Source: Verrucomicrobiales bacterium (GTDB lineage Bacteria; Verrucomicrobiota; Verrucomicrobiia; Verrucomicrobiales; DEV007). From it: a stretch of 64,000 nucleotides of DNA. The notes beneath the pieces were generated by a model. That model did no database searches. It had not been told where the DNA came from and was given only the letters and a program-made list of their open reading frames with translations. The DNA lies in assembly GCA_029212615.1 (NCBI GenBank), contig JARGPJ010000010.1:1-64000 (forward strand). The letters are read 5' to 3'. A program made the position numbers and the translations under genes. How positions within the stretch are numbered: the first letter of the stretch is position 1; each line of letters opens with the position of its first letter. Positions 49,282 through 58,837 of the stretch are shown one piece after another.

Positions 49282-51234
49282 ATGAGTATCGTCATTTCAG
49301 AACACCAGTCGAACCGGACCTTTGCCAGGCTCAAAGCGCTCCTCGAAAAGCGCTACCCTCATGCCATCGACTCCCCGGAATGGGAAGGGTTTCAATACCG
49401 TCTCGAGGAAAATTTTCCGACCCTCCTTGCTCATCTCATCGAGCTCTACGGTCACCATTTTGACTTCTATTATCATTTGGAGCGTCTTTTGGAGATCATG
49501 GCCGAAGCCTGGCTCGAACGCCCGCCGGAATGGAAGAGCACCGATGCGATGCGGGAAGCGGATCGTGCCTGGTATCAATCAGGGCACCTCATCGGCGCAA
49601 TGGCCTATGTTGATCTATTCAACGACGACATCAACGGCCTTCAGGAACAGATCCCCTACCTCAAAGAGTTGGGAATCACCTACCTACATCTCATGCCTCT
49701 CTACAAAAGTCCGGACGGGGACGATGATGGAGGATACGCCGTCTCAAGCTACCGGGAGACCGACCCCGCCCTCGGAACGATGGAAGACCTCCGCCTTCTT
49801 GCCGAGGAGTTGAGACGTCAGGGAATCAGTCTCGTTCTCGATTTCGTCTTCAACCACACCTCAGATGAGCACGAATGGGCGGTCGAGGCCCGGCAGGGAC
49901 GCGAAGAGTTTCAGGACTTTTACCTCATGTTCGACTCGCGCGCAGAGACAGAGGAATATCAGCAGCACCTGCGTGCGATTTTTCCGGACGAAAGGCCCGG
50001 AAACTTCACCTATATCAATCGCATCAAGAAGTGGGTCTGGACGACCTTTCACAACTATCAGTGGGACTTGAACTACCGGAATCCGGAAGTCTTCAATGCC
50101 ATGGCCGGAGAGATGCTGTTCCTCGCCAACGTCGGCGTCGAAGTTCTCCGCATGGATGCCGTTCCTTTCGTGTGGAAACAGAAAGGAACCAACTGCGAGA
50201 ATCTGCCCGAAGCACACACGATCATCGAAGCCTTCAGCGCGATTGCTAAGATCGTCGCGCCCAGCATGCTCTTCAAATCCGAGGCCATCGTCGCGCCTGA
50301 CGAGATCAAAAAATATATCGGCATCGATCAATGTCAGATTTCCTACAACCCGCTCCTCATGGCGCTGATGTGGGAAAGCCTCGCGACCCGGAATGCAAAG
50401 CTCTTGAGGCTCTCGATGGAAAAGCGTTTCGACATTCCGTCAAACTGCGCCTGGGTGAACTACGTTCGCTCACACGACGATATCGGCTGGGGCTTCGACA
50501 ACGGGGATGCGGAAATGCTCGGCATGAATCCATATGATCACCGTCGTTTCCTCACGGATTTTTATGTGGGTCGGCACGCCTCCTCTTTTGCTGAAGGCGA
50601 GCCGTTTCAGGAAGACCCTCACACCGGTGATGCCCGCGTCTGCGGAACCTCAGCCTCTCTCTGCGGACTTGGCAAAGCAATCGCTGAGAAGGATGAAGAG
50701 GAGATCGATCTGGCGATCCGCCGTATCCTTCTTCTCCACGGTGTCACCTTCACCATCGGCGGTATTCCACTGATCTACCTGGGCGAAGAACTCGGCATGC
50801 TCAATGATGAATCCTACAAAGAGGACATCGAAAAAGAAGGCGATGAACGATGGCTGCACCGCCCCAAATTTGACTGGGAAAAGGCGGAGCGCCGCACGGA
50901 ATCGGGAACGATCGAGAACACCCTGCACGAAGGCTTTCTGAAGCTCTCCCGCCTCCGCGCGAACAACGCTGCGATCGCCCACGGTGAGACTGAAATCATC
51001 GACTCCGGGAACGACTCAGTCTTCGCCTATTTCCGGACCACAACAGAGCAGAGTATCCTTGTCCTTGCCAATTTCAGCGACGCTCCTCAAACCGTTCCGG
51101 CACCGCGGCTGAGACAACTGGGTTTGAAAAAAGTTCTCACGGATATCATAGCAGGCCAGACGGTCATCGCCGCAAAACAACTCGAAATGGAAGCACACCA
51201 GTTCATGGTTCTACTTCGTCAGGGCGGCGGTTGA
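49282..51234 (+). CDS. ams: amylosucrase (GH13 subfamily 4)
   Basis: Amylosucrase splits sucrose and transfers the glucose to an alpha-1,4-glucan, releasing fructose. The 650-aa protein fits the family length. Motifs: DGGYAVSSYRE, LVLDFVFNHTSDEHEWA, catalytic Asp in VEVLRMDAVPFVWKQKG, catalytic Glu in MLFKSEAIVAP and the transition-state His/Asp in YVRSHDDIGWGF. A long N-terminal helical domain (about 1-90) is characteristic. A related hydrolase (sucrose hydrolase) is a possible alternative. Placed after fructokinase, it links stored sucrose to glucan synthesis and the fructose-6-phosphate pool. Confidence 0.9.
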   Translation: MSIVISEHQSNRTFARLKALLEKRYPHAIDSPEWEGFQYRLEENFPTLLAHLIELYGHHFDFYYHLERLLEIMAEAWLERPPEWKSTDAMREADRAWYQSGHLIGAMAYVDLFNDDINGLQEQIPYLKELGITYLHLMPLYKSPDGDDDGGYAVSSYRETDPALGTMEDLRLLAEELRRQGISLVLDFVFNHTSDEHEWAVEARQGREEFQDFYLMFDSRAETEEYQQHLRAIFPDERPGNFTYINRIKKWVWTTFHNYQWDLNYRNPEVFNAMAGEMLFLANVGVEVLRMDAVPFVWKQKGTNCENLPEAHTIIEAFSAIAKIVAPSMLFKSEAIVAPDEIKKYIGIDQCQISYNPLLMALMWESLATRNAKLLRLSMEKRFDIPSNCAWVNYVRSHDDIGWGFDNGDAEMLGMNPYDHRRFLTDFYVGRHASSFAEGEPFQEDPHTGDARVCGTSASLCGLGKAIAEKDEEEIDLAIRRILLLHGVTFTIGGIPLIYLGEELGMLNDESYKEDIEKEGDERWLHRPKFDWEKAERRTESGTIENTLHEGFLKLSRLRANNAAIAHGETEIIDSGNDSVFAYFRTTTEQSILVLANFSDAPQTVPAPRLRQLGLKKVLTDIIAGQTVIAAKQLEMEAHQFMVLLRQGGG

Positions 51235-51288
51235 GCCCTCTCCCCATAGCGCTAATCGGGCATTGTGTTTGGAGCGTCTAAGGACAAA

Positions 51289-53292
51289 ATGTCCGTCAGC
51301 TCCATGAAATTCTTCCTCTCCCTTTCCTGCCTTCTCTTTTCTCTGATTTCAATCGCTTCGGCTGAACAGCCGAACTTACTGGTCATCATGGTCGATGACC
51401 TCGGCTACTCCGACATCGGCTGCTACGGTGGTGAAATCGAGACGCCGAACCTCGATGCTCTCGCCGCCGGCGGCCTTCGATTTTCCCAGTTCTACAACAC
51501 CGCAAAGTGTCACTCATCGCGGGTCTCTCTCTTAACAGGGCAATATTGCCTTGCTGCCGGTGACGTAAAACTTTCTCATGCCGTTACTTCAGCTGAAGTT
51601 CTCAAAGGGGCAGGATACTTCACCGCCATGACCGGAAAATGGCATCTCAATCAGGAACCCACGGATTTCGGTTTCGAGCGCTACTTCGGGCATCTCAGCG
51701 GGGCCTGTAACTACTTCCTTGGTGACGATACCTTCCGCCTCAACGGGGAAGCCTGGGAAGTTCCATCGAACGGCTTCTACACCACGACAGCGAATGTCGA
51801 CTACGGACTCGACTTCCTCGAAGAGGCGAGAACTGCGGAGAAGCCATTTTATCTCTACGTCGCCTTCAACGCCCCCCATGCCCCCATCCACGCCCTCCCG
51901 GAAGACTACGCCAGATACAAGGGCCGCTACGATGAAGGCTGGGATAAGATCCGCGACGCAAGAATTGCCAAACAAAAAGAGTTGGGACTTCTCCCGAAGG
52001 ACCTGGAGCCCAGCCCCCGCCCTCCCCACATTCGTGCCTGGGACGAGATGGTGACCTGGCAGCAGGACTACGAGATCAACCGCATGGTCACGCTTGCCGC
52101 GATGATTGACCGGGTTGACCGGGAAATCGGTCGACTGGTTGAGGATCTCCGGGCCAACGGAGAACTCGATAACACCATGATCCTCTTCATTTCAGACAAC
52201 GGCGCCTGCCCCTATGACCGGAGCGCGCCCCGCCTCAATGTCGAACCAACGAACGGAACCACCTCTCTTGCCGATTCGACAGGATGGTCCTGGGCGCGAA
52301 ATACACCATTCCGCTACTACAAACAAAACCAGTTTGAAGGCGGCATCAGCACTCCGGGAATCGTCCACTGGCCGAATGGGCTCAAGACCGAAGCAGGATC
52401 GATCGTCGATACTCCCGCTCATCTCATCGATGTCCTCCCCACTCTCGCAGACCTCGCCGGCGCGGGGATCCCGACCACTCATCCTGAAAGAGAACTTCGC
52501 CCTGTTTCCGGAACTTCTCTGAATCCGATCTTCAAAGGGGAAAGCCTTGAAAGAAAAGCCCCCCTTCACTTCCAGTTTACGACGGACTCCGCCCTTCGCG
52601 ATGGCGACTGGAAACTGGTCAGTTATAAAGGCGAAGAGTGGGAACTCTACCAGTTGGCAAATGACCGCACTGAGCTGAACAACCTCGCCGCTTCGGAACC
52701 TGAACGGGTTCAAGCGATGGCCGCAACCTGGAACAAAATAACCCGGGAGGTTCTCTTTAGCGAAAGGTTCGCGGACCAAACCCTCGCCCCAATCTCAAAT
52801 CCTCGAACCCATCGCGAATGGACAATCTACAGTGATTCCGAAGAGCCTCCCGCAGCCCGCCCTTCTAAAAAGCCGCGATCCGGGATTCGAGCTCGAAAGA
52901 ATACGAAGATGACAACGAAACCCGGGATTCTTGAGCTTACCTTCACCGGTGAAGACCCCGGCATCGCGATCGATCTCCGTTCCAGGAAACTGCTCGCATC
53001 AGGCCCCTACACTGTCGCCTTTCTCCTTGAAGGGGCACCTGCAGGGACCGGGGAGATTTTCTATACAACAGACAAGAAGACGTCCCTGCCGAAGGGTGAG
53101 ACGATTTCTTTTGAAGTATTGGGCTCAGACACCGCACAGGAGGTCAACATCCCCATCCCGACAGAGAAACTGCTGCGCCAGCTCCGCATCGACGTCAGCG
53201 AAGGCCCCGGCTCAGCCATCATTCAGAACCTCCGTCTCCTGAACAGTGAAGGCGACCGCCTTCACGACTGGACCCCCGGGAATCGAAAGTAG
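51289..53292 (+). CDS. secreted sulfatase (arylsulfatase family)
   Basis: The 667-aa protein has a signal peptide (about 1-25, ending IASA). The sulfatase core then begins with LLVIMVDDLGYSDIG (metal Asp36/37) and the formylglycine site CHSSRVSLLTG (Cys74), which is the C-x-S/P-x-R motif. MTGKWHL and FISDNGACPYD supply further active-site residues. The last 150 residues form a beta-domain typical of PVC sulfatases. It would remove sulfate from carbohydrates such as sulfated algal polysaccharides. ATG 51289 follows an AAGGA and gives the signal; GTG 51265 is an upstream alternative. Formylglycine conversion needs an FGE or anSME, not seen here. Confidence 0.92.
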   Translation: MSVSSMKFFLSLSCLLFSLISIASAEQPNLLVIMVDDLGYSDIGCYGGEIETPNLDALAAGGLRFSQFYNTAKCHSSRVSLLTGQYCLAAGDVKLSHAVTSAEVLKGAGYFTAMTGKWHLNQEPTDFGFERYFGHLSGACNYFLGDDTFRLNGEAWEVPSNGFYTTTANVDYGLDFLEEARTAEKPFYLYVAFNAPHAPIHALPEDYARYKGRYDEGWDKIRDARIAKQKELGLLPKDLEPSPRPPHIRAWDEMVTWQQDYEINRMVTLAAMIDRVDREIGRLVEDLRANGELDNTMILFISDNGACPYDRSAPRLNVEPTNGTTSLADSTGWSWARNTPFRYYKQNQFEGGISTPGIVHWPNGLKTEAGSIVDTPAHLIDVLPTLADLAGAGIPTTHPERELRPVSGTSLNPIFKGESLERKAPLHFQFTTDSALRDGDWKLVSYKGEEWELYQLANDRTELNNLAASEPERVQAMAATWNKITREVLFSERFADQTLAPISNPRTHREWTIYSDSEEPPAARPSKKPRSGIRARKNTKMTTKPGILELTFTGEDPGIAIDLRSRKLLASGPYTVAFLLEGAPAGTGEIFYTTDKKTSLPKGETISFEVLGSDTAQEVNIPIPTEKLLRQLRIDVSEGPGSAIIQNLRLLNSEGDRLHDWTPGNRK

Positions 53293-53297
53293 TCAGC

Positions 53298-53316
53298 CCG
53301 TCCCCTGCCGGGACGG
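53298..53316. terminator. hairpin between convergent sulfatase and DUF1552 genes
   Basis: CCGTCCC, loop CTGCC, GGGACGG form a perfect 7-bp stem a few bases after the sulfatase stop and just before the DUF1552 stop. The position suits a shared terminator, but neither side has a strong T-run, so this is tentative. Confidence 0.4.
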
Positions 53317-53319
53317 ATT

Positions 53320-54684
53320 TCAGGAAAGGATGCTCAACCGTCCGGTGGAGTCGCCGAAGCGTTCCTCCTTTAATCCAACCCGGTCAAGCATGCTCAGGAA
53401 AAGGTTACTCATCGGAGTATCCTGCCCCAACTGTGTGTGAAGCCCTGTCTTGATTGTCCCCCCGCCTTGACCTGCCACAATAATCGGAAGCTCATTGTGA
53501 CGGTGACGGTCCGGATCCCCGAGACCGCTCCCCCACACGATCTGTGAATTGTGCAGCAAGGTGCTGCCATCCACATCTTTCACCGACTTCATCCGCTCAA
53601 TAAAATAGGCGAGCTGGCGGCTGTAGAAGAGATCAATCTTCGCGAGTTTCTCGAGGGACTCCTTACTTCCACGGTGATGAGAAATGGTATGGTGACCATC
53701 GGGAACACCGATCTCTTTAAAGCTCCGGTTACTGCCATCGTGTGCGAGGAGAAATGACGCGACACGAGTCGAATCTGTTTCGAAGGCGAGCACTAACATA
53801 TCCATCATGAGTCTGATGTGCTCTTCATAACTCGCCGGGACACCCTTGGGGGCATCCATCCCCGGATCATCGGGCAAACCAAATTTCTCAGACTTCTCGA
53901 TCCGCCGTTCAATCTCACGAATGCCAGTCATGTACTCATCGAGTTTCAGCTGATCATTCCGTCCGAGTTGTTTATTTAACCGCCTCGCATCCTCCATCAC
54001 GAAATCGAGAATCGACTTCTGTATTTGGTTTCGGGTTTCAAATCCCTCTTTCCTTTCCGCCGAGGAGCCTGATCCAAAGAGACGTTCAAACACATGACGG
54101 GGATTAAATTCCGGCGTCATCGGTGTCGTGTCAGAACGCCACGACAGATTAAACTGATAGGCACAGGAGTAGCCGGAATCGCAAACGCCGCTTTTACGCA
54201 CCCCGTCGCAGGAAAGCTCGAGAGAGGAAAACCGCGTCTGATCACCGATCGCATTAGCGATAACCTGATCCACCGAAATGCCGAGCTTGATATCTGCCCC
54301 TGCCGTCTTGCGCGGGCGTACCCCGGTCAGGAATGAGGCATTTGCACGGGCGTGATCCCCCCCGCCGTCTCCACCGGCGGTGCCGTTTTCATGCTCCAGC
54401 ATGCTGATGAGATGAAAGTCCTTCCTGAACTTGGCGTACGGCTCGTGGGTCGCATTGAGCTGATAGTCGGCACCCGTTCCCTTTGGCGTCCACCGATCGA
54501 CGTTCACCCCGTTCGGCTTGTAAAGGAAAGCGGTGCGGAGAGGCATCCCCGTCGAGGTTGTTCCCAGCGCCCGAACCCCTTCAGAGGCGAAGGCAGAACC
54601 GGGAAGAAAGGTTTCAAAAGTGGGCAGGGCAATTCCGACACCAAGGCCACGCAGGAAGTTTCGTCGATTAACACGGATGCTCAT
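53320..54684 (-). CDS. Tat-exported DUF1552 protein
   Basis: The 454-aa protein opens with a twin-arginine signal (RVNRRNFLRGLGVG, then a hydrophobic run), so it is exported folded. The rest matches DUF1552: FLYKPNGVNVDRWTPKG, SMLEHENGTAGGDGGGDHARANASFLTG, RDTTPMTPE-like wording, RRLNKQLGRNDQLKLDEYMTGIREIERRI and LAHDGSNRSFKEIGVPDGHHTISHHRG. In PVC bacteria DUF1552 genes usually sit with cytochrome c / DUF1592-1595 proteins, as with the cytochrome at 54796. The family function is unknown, possibly a periplasmic redox or polysaccharide step. ATG 54684 is the start that begins the Tat signal. Confidence 0.9.
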   Translation of the reverse strand: MSIRVNRRNFLRGLGVGIALPTFETFLPGSAFASEGVRALGTTSTGMPLRTAFLYKPNGVNVDRWTPKGTGADYQLNATHEPYAKFRKDFHLISMLEHENGTAGGDGGGDHARANASFLTGVRPRKTAGADIKLGISVDQVIANAIGDQTRFSSLELSCDGVRKSGVCDSGYSCAYQFNLSWRSDTTPMTPEFNPRHVFERLFGSGSSAERKEGFETRNQIQKSILDFVMEDARRLNKQLGRNDQLKLDEYMTGIREIERRIEKSEKFGLPDDPGMDAPKGVPASYEEHIRLMMDMLVLAFETDSTRVASFLLAHDGSNRSFKEIGVPDGHHTISHHRGSKESLEKLAKIDLFYSRQLAYFIERMKSVKDVDGSTLLHNSQIVWGSGLGDPDRHRHNELPIIVAGQGGGTIKTGLHTQLGQDTPMSNLFLSMLDRVGLKEERFGDSTGRLSILS

Positions 54685-54795
54685 GAGATCTGGAAAGAAA
54701 AAGCTTTTAACACAAAAGGTTACGAACACCTCGCCTTCGGGGCAACGCACGCATTCAGGCTGACATCTGATGCCACCGTTTTCAAAAGAAGATCC

Positions 54796-55566
54796 CTATG
54801 ATTCACTGAGCGTTTCGATAAAGCTGACCAAATCCCATATTTCATCCTCCTTCAAAAGCCCGGCATAGCCAATCATGGGGGTCCCGTTCAAGCCTGTCGC
54901 AATGGTTCGGTAAAGGTCGGTCGGGGCATCTCCCGATTTGTGATGCGGTTCCGACAGTTTCGCGGGACGCGAAATCTCTTCCCACACATCAACCAGACCT
55001 TCCGCCCCCGGCCCGTCTCCATCCCCGGAGGGCCCGTGGCAGACCGCGCAGTGAGTGGCAAAGAGCTTCCCCCCCCGTTTACGATGGGAGACCAATTCAT
55101 CACTCTCCTGAAACCAGTCAGGCCGCTCTGGAAGATTCACCGGAACCGGAGCCAACTCCTCCTTGTTCCAGTTCCGCGAAAGACTGCGAATATAAACGAT
55201 CAGTGCCTCGACATTTTCATCCGTGATATCTTTGAAAAACGGCATCGCAGTTCCGGAGATCCCACTCCGAATCGTCCTGCGGAGATCATCATCCGTGGGC
55301 AGGGTTCCGAAAGCGGTACTGCGGAATTTAAATATCCCGCTCCGGAAATTTCGAGGTTTATCAGTCAACCCTTCCGCCCAGGGACCATCTCCACGGCCGG
55401 TGGTTCCGTGACAGGTGGTGCAATGCTTTTGGAAGAGATATCTTCCCTGAAGGTAAAGGTGAAGCTCACGGCGCTGAGCATCTGAACTTTCGTCAGCCCT
55501 CGCGGGAGAGAAGAAAATAAAGAAACTTAACACCCCCCCGATCATGCCAATCCGTGCCTTTTCCAT
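54796..55566 (-). CDS. exported dihaem cytochrome c
   Basis: The roughly 256-aa protein has a signal peptide (MEKARIGMIGGVLSFFIFFSPARA). Two class I cytochrome domains follow with haem sites CTTCHGTTGRGDG and CAVCHGPSGDGDG, each followed by axial-Met regions. An Asp/Gly-rich loop after each site is a PVC trait. It sits upstream (same strand) of DUF1552, 111 nt away, and probably shuttles electrons in the periplasm. An alternative ATG at 55593 would lengthen the N-terminus by nine residues. Confidence 0.85.
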   Translation of the reverse strand: MEKARIGMIGGVLSFFIFFSPARADESSDAQRRELHLYLQGRYLFQKHCTTCHGTTGRGDGPWAEGLTDKPRNFRSGIFKFRSTAFGTLPTDDDLRRTIRSGISGTAMPFFKDITDENVEALIVYIRSLSRNWNKEELAPVPVNLPERPDWFQESDELVSHRKRGGKLFATHCAVCHGPSGDGDGPGAEGLVDVWEEISRPAKLSEPHHKSGDAPTDLYRTIATGLNGTPMIGYAGLLKEDEIWDLVSFIETLSES

Positions 55567-55872
55567 CGCTTGAAACACTATCTTGCCCGGCATCCCCCCG
55601 CCCCGCGTAAGTTGCGAATAGCTGTGCCGAAACTCATCTGCTCTGATCATCCGGTGACATCATTTCGAAAGGTAACCTGAATCAACTGCCGGCCCTTTCC
55701 CAAAGCCAAAACCACTCTTGTCATCCCGGCATCGTAACAAGTCGGATTACATCGAATCAACCGTATTCACCCGTCCTCCCCCCCTTTCAAATACAATTAC
55801 AGCAAATCCAGCGTGCCTTTCAGTTTGCGGAAAAGAAAGACTCAGGTATGTAGGGAAAACCTCTCAAAGATT

Positions 55873-57480
55873 ATGCTCTCGATCCGGAAACTCAAAAAGT
55901 CCTACGGCGGCCAAACGCTCTTCGAAGACGCCGAATTTCAAGTCAATTATGGCGAACGAGTCGCCCTCGTCGGACCAAACGGTGCCGGCAAGTCGACCAT
56001 TTTCCGTATCATCCTCGGCGAAGAGGAAGCCGACAAAGGTGACGTCGAGCGCGACGAATACACGCTCGTCGGATTCCTCCCGCAGGAAAGCGAAGACGTC
56101 GGTGACTTCACGGTCATCGAAATCGCGACCGGCCGGGCCGGGATGATTGCCGAACTCGAAGCCACTCTTAAAAAACTGGAAGACGCCGGTACCGTTGACG
56201 TTCCCGCTTACTATGAAGCTCAGGGAAAATTTGACGCCCTCAATGATCCGAAAGTTGAAGCGAAGGCAAAAGAGATGCTCCGTGGACTTGGATACAGCCA
56301 CGACGATTTTGACCGGCCCGCCAAAGAAATGAGCGGAGGTTGGATCATGCGGGCACACCTCGCCCGACTTCTCGTGATCGAACCGGACCTTCTCATGCTC
56401 GATGAGCCGACGAACCACCTTGACCTGATGTCGCTTCTCTGGTTTCAGAATTACCTGAAGAACTACTCCGGAGCAATTCTCATGATTTCTCACGACCGGG
56501 AATTCATGGACGAACTCGTCGAATCCGTCCACGACATCAACGAAGGAAAGCTTCATCACTACACCGGCAACTACAGCTCCTTCGTCGAGCAGCGTCAGGC
56601 CGCCTACGAGCAGAAGAACAACGCTTACAAGAATCAGCAAAAGCAAATCAAGGCGCTTCAGGAATTCGCGAATAAATTCCGCTCCGTTTCCTCAAAAGCA
56701 TCGCAGGCTCAGTCCAAGCTCAAAGAGATCGAGCGAATGGAGAAAATCGAAAAGCCGATGGCACCGAAGAAGCCGTTCCGCTTTCAAATCCCCGAGCCCC
56801 CCCGCGGCGGGCAGAAGGCAATTGAGCTCAATAACATCCACTTCGCCTACGGAGACCATAAAGTCTACGAAGGCCTCAACTGCACCATCGAACGCGGCGA
56901 ACGCACGGTCCTTGTCGGTCCGAACGGATCAGGAAAGTCCACTCTTCTCAAACTGCTCGCCGAAGAACTTGTACCCCAACAAGGTGAGCGAAAAGCAGGT
57001 CACAACGCGAAAATCGGATATTTCTCCCAGCATCGCGCCGCGACCCTGAGCCCGAACAACACCGTCGTCAGCGAAGTCCTCGAAGCCGCGCCAACGCTCC
57101 GCGAAGACGAGGCACGGGGAATTCTCGGATCCTTCATGTTCCGCAAAGAAGAGGTCTACAAAATGACCAAAGTCCTGAGTGGCGGTGAAAAATCCCGACT
57201 CAACCTCGTAAAATTCCTTGTCGATCCACCGAACATCCTCCTCATGGATGAGCCGACGACCCACCTCGACATCCTCACCGTGGAATCACTGATCATTGCG
57301 CTGGAGAATTACAAAGGAACCCTGGTCTTCATTTCGCACGATGTTCACTTCATCAAGAAACTGGCAACCGACGTCATCCATGTCGCCAACGGCGAGGCAA
57401 AACGCTTCCACGGCGACTGGGATTATTTCATCGAGAAATCCGGTGCCGGTGATGAGAGGGCTGCATTGACCGCGGAGTGA
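55873..57480 (+). CDS. ABC-F family ATPase (YbiT-like translation factor)
   Basis: ABC-F proteins act on ribosomes. This 535-aa protein has two ABC domains with Walker A GPNGAGKST and GPNGSGKST. The signatures are MSGGWIMRAHL and LSGGEKSRLNL, with Walker B LLMLDEPTNHLDL and ILLMDEPTTHLDI. A charged helical linker (about 240-300; QRQAAYEQKNNAYKNQQKQ) is the P-site tRNA-interaction motif of the family. No membrane span. Length and linker resemble YbiT/Uup rather than EttA, but the exact subfamily needs a tree. The frame upstream to 55813 is in a GC-poor leader; ATG 55873 gives the MLSIRKLKKSYGGQ start typical of the family. Confidence 0.9.
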   Translation: MLSIRKLKKSYGGQTLFEDAEFQVNYGERVALVGPNGAGKSTIFRIILGEEEADKGDVERDEYTLVGFLPQESEDVGDFTVIEIATGRAGMIAELEATLKKLEDAGTVDVPAYYEAQGKFDALNDPKVEAKAKEMLRGLGYSHDDFDRPAKEMSGGWIMRAHLARLLVIEPDLLMLDEPTNHLDLMSLLWFQNYLKNYSGAILMISHDREFMDELVESVHDINEGKLHHYTGNYSSFVEQRQAAYEQKNNAYKNQQKQIKALQEFANKFRSVSSKASQAQSKLKEIERMEKIEKPMAPKKPFRFQIPEPPRGGQKAIELNNIHFAYGDHKVYEGLNCTIERGERTVLVGPNGSGKSTLLKLLAEELVPQQGERKAGHNAKIGYFSQHRAATLSPNNTVVSEVLEAAPTLREDEARGILGSFMFRKEEVYKMTKVLSGGEKSRLNLVKFLVDPPNILLMDEPTTHLDILTVESLIIALENYKGTLVFISHDVHFIKKLATDVIHVANGEAKRFHGDWDYFIEKSGAGDERAALTAE

Positions 57481-57537
57481 AAACCAGAGAGACGAATCAG
57501 GATTGAATTGCCCTCCGGCAGATGCCAGTGTGAAGGG

Positions 57538-57723
57538 ATGAAAAAGACAATTTTCCGACTTATCCTACCGGTTGTCGCTGTCTCAGCGCTCTTCGCTCTT
57601 TCCTCATGCACCACGCCTCCTGATTCCGGAGACGGCACGACAACAGGCTACTACGGCCCCAGCACGGCCAACCTCCCCGATTACACGGAGCAGCGCCGCG
57701 CCGAATTTCGGAACAACTGGTAA
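57538..57723 (+). CDS. small lipoprotein, unknown function
   Basis: The 61-aa product has a signal peptide with lipobox (FALSSC, then TTPPDSG), so it is a lipoprotein. The mature part (about 38 residues) contains the motif TTGYYGPSTANLPDY and ends REFRNNW-like. I do not recognise it. It starts 57 nt after the ABC-F stop. The YYGP motif is also seen in the LysM lipoprotein at 16075, perhaps a lineage-specific cell-wall or outer-membrane motif. Confidence 0.6.
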   Translation: MKKTIFRLILPVVAVSALFALSSCTTPPDSGDGTTTGYYGPSTANLPDYTEQRRAEFRNNW

Positions 57724-57766
57724 AGTCGAGAGCCTCAGCAGCTCAGTCAAGACCACCTTCCGACAG

Positions 57767-58795
57767 TCAGGATTCAGGATTCAGGATCATGAATCCTTTC
57801 TCTGAACGCGTATCCTTGGTCGATTTATCACGCGTCACCAGCATTAAACTGCCGGGCTTCATGAGGTCGTAGACGTCTCTCGCAAAGTCCGGATGAATGC
57901 GAATGCGGGAACGTAGGATGTTGATCGGGAACTCTTTCACCGTTTCATCACTGTCGATCGTAAGAACTGACCAGGCGCGCATGGGACGCCCGGGGACAAC
58001 CGGACTCTCTCCGGAAACAATCCCGTCAAGCATGATCGAAAGCCCCCCCGGAATCGGTGGTCCGGGCGCGACTCCCACCGGTGCCTGACCGATAAGAATA
58101 CCATTCCGATAAACATAGAGAGTCTCATCGCCAAGGCTCAGCAGCAAAGAGACCGGACCGGAGGGACTTTTCTTCGGCTTGAGGAAAGGGCGGCGGTTCG
58201 GAATCGGAATGGATTCCTGATCCACATTGGTTGAGAGCAGAATTGAAACCGGCTTGTCCGACTGGGATGGATACCGGCTTCTCTGGGTGATCGCGACGGT
58301 AGCGCCAAGAGCAGTCTCTGCGAAGAGCAACTCGGAGAACTTCAACGGCAGACGGATGCAACCGGCGGAGGCAGGATACCCGGGAAGGTCGCCGGCGTGA
58401 ATCGCGATGCCCGTCCAGGTCAGTCGCTGCATGTTAGGCATCTGCGCGCCCTTATAGATGCTGGATTCGTGCTCCTTCCTTTTTTCCAGGATCGTAAAAA
58501 CCCCCGTCGGAGTCTCCTTACCCGAGCGACCGGTGCTCACCGTGGATCGCCCGATCTCAGTCCCGTTCCGGTAGATATAGGCAACCTGATCATCAATACT
58601 GACCACGATGAGGAGCGGCCCTTTCGGCGCCCTGTTCGGATTCCACTCATACTGACCCGGCTTCAAAGGCTCGCGCGTCGGAGCAACGGTCATCGCCTCC
58701 TTCTTTTTCTTCTTCTTAAAGAGCTGAGCGTTGCTTTCAGCGGAGGAAAGCAACAAAACAAGAGCGAGAAACAAGGGCAAGCGGAGAAATTTCAT
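57767..58795 (-). CDS. L,D-transpeptidase with a degenerate second YkuD-like domain
   Basis: The 342-aa protein has a signal peptide (about 1-23) and a Lys-rich linker. A YkuD catalytic domain follows (about 60-172) with GIAIHAGDLPGYPASAGCIRL (His133, Cys146), which crosslinks peptidoglycan or anchors lipoprotein. From about 212 a second copy begins with the same strand pattern (LLLSLGDETLYVYRNGILIGQAPVG, compare VVSIDDQVAYIYRNGTEIGRSTVS), but the His/Cys motif is missing and RIRIHPDF replaces it. The second copy is probably structural or a substrate-binding partner. Located next to a small lipoprotein, it may act in wall-outer membrane attachment. Confidence 0.88.
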   Translation of the reverse strand: MKFLRLPLFLALVLLLSSAESNAQLFKKKKKKEAMTVAPTREPLKPGQYEWNPNRAPKGPLLIVVSIDDQVAYIYRNGTEIGRSTVSTGRSGKETPTGVFTILEKRKEHESSIYKGAQMPNMQRLTWTGIAIHAGDLPGYPASAGCIRLPLKFSELLFAETALGATVAITQRSRYPSQSDKPVSILLSTNVDQESIPIPNRRPFLKPKKSPSGPVSLLLSLGDETLYVYRNGILIGQAPVGVAPGPPIPGGLSIMLDGIVSGESPVVPGRPMRAWSVLTIDSDETVKEFPINILRSRIRIHPDFARDVYDLMKPGSLMLVTRDKSTKDTRSEKGFMILNPES

Positions 58796-58837
58796 CTTTG
58801 CGAAAATAGCCTCAAATCCCTCTCTCGCAAATAACCT

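Noticed and set aside
57770-57795. GGATTCA tandem and inverted repeats at the end of the L,D-transpeptidase gene
   Set aside because: They encode the natural C-terminus (NPES) and are too short to be an insertion scar.
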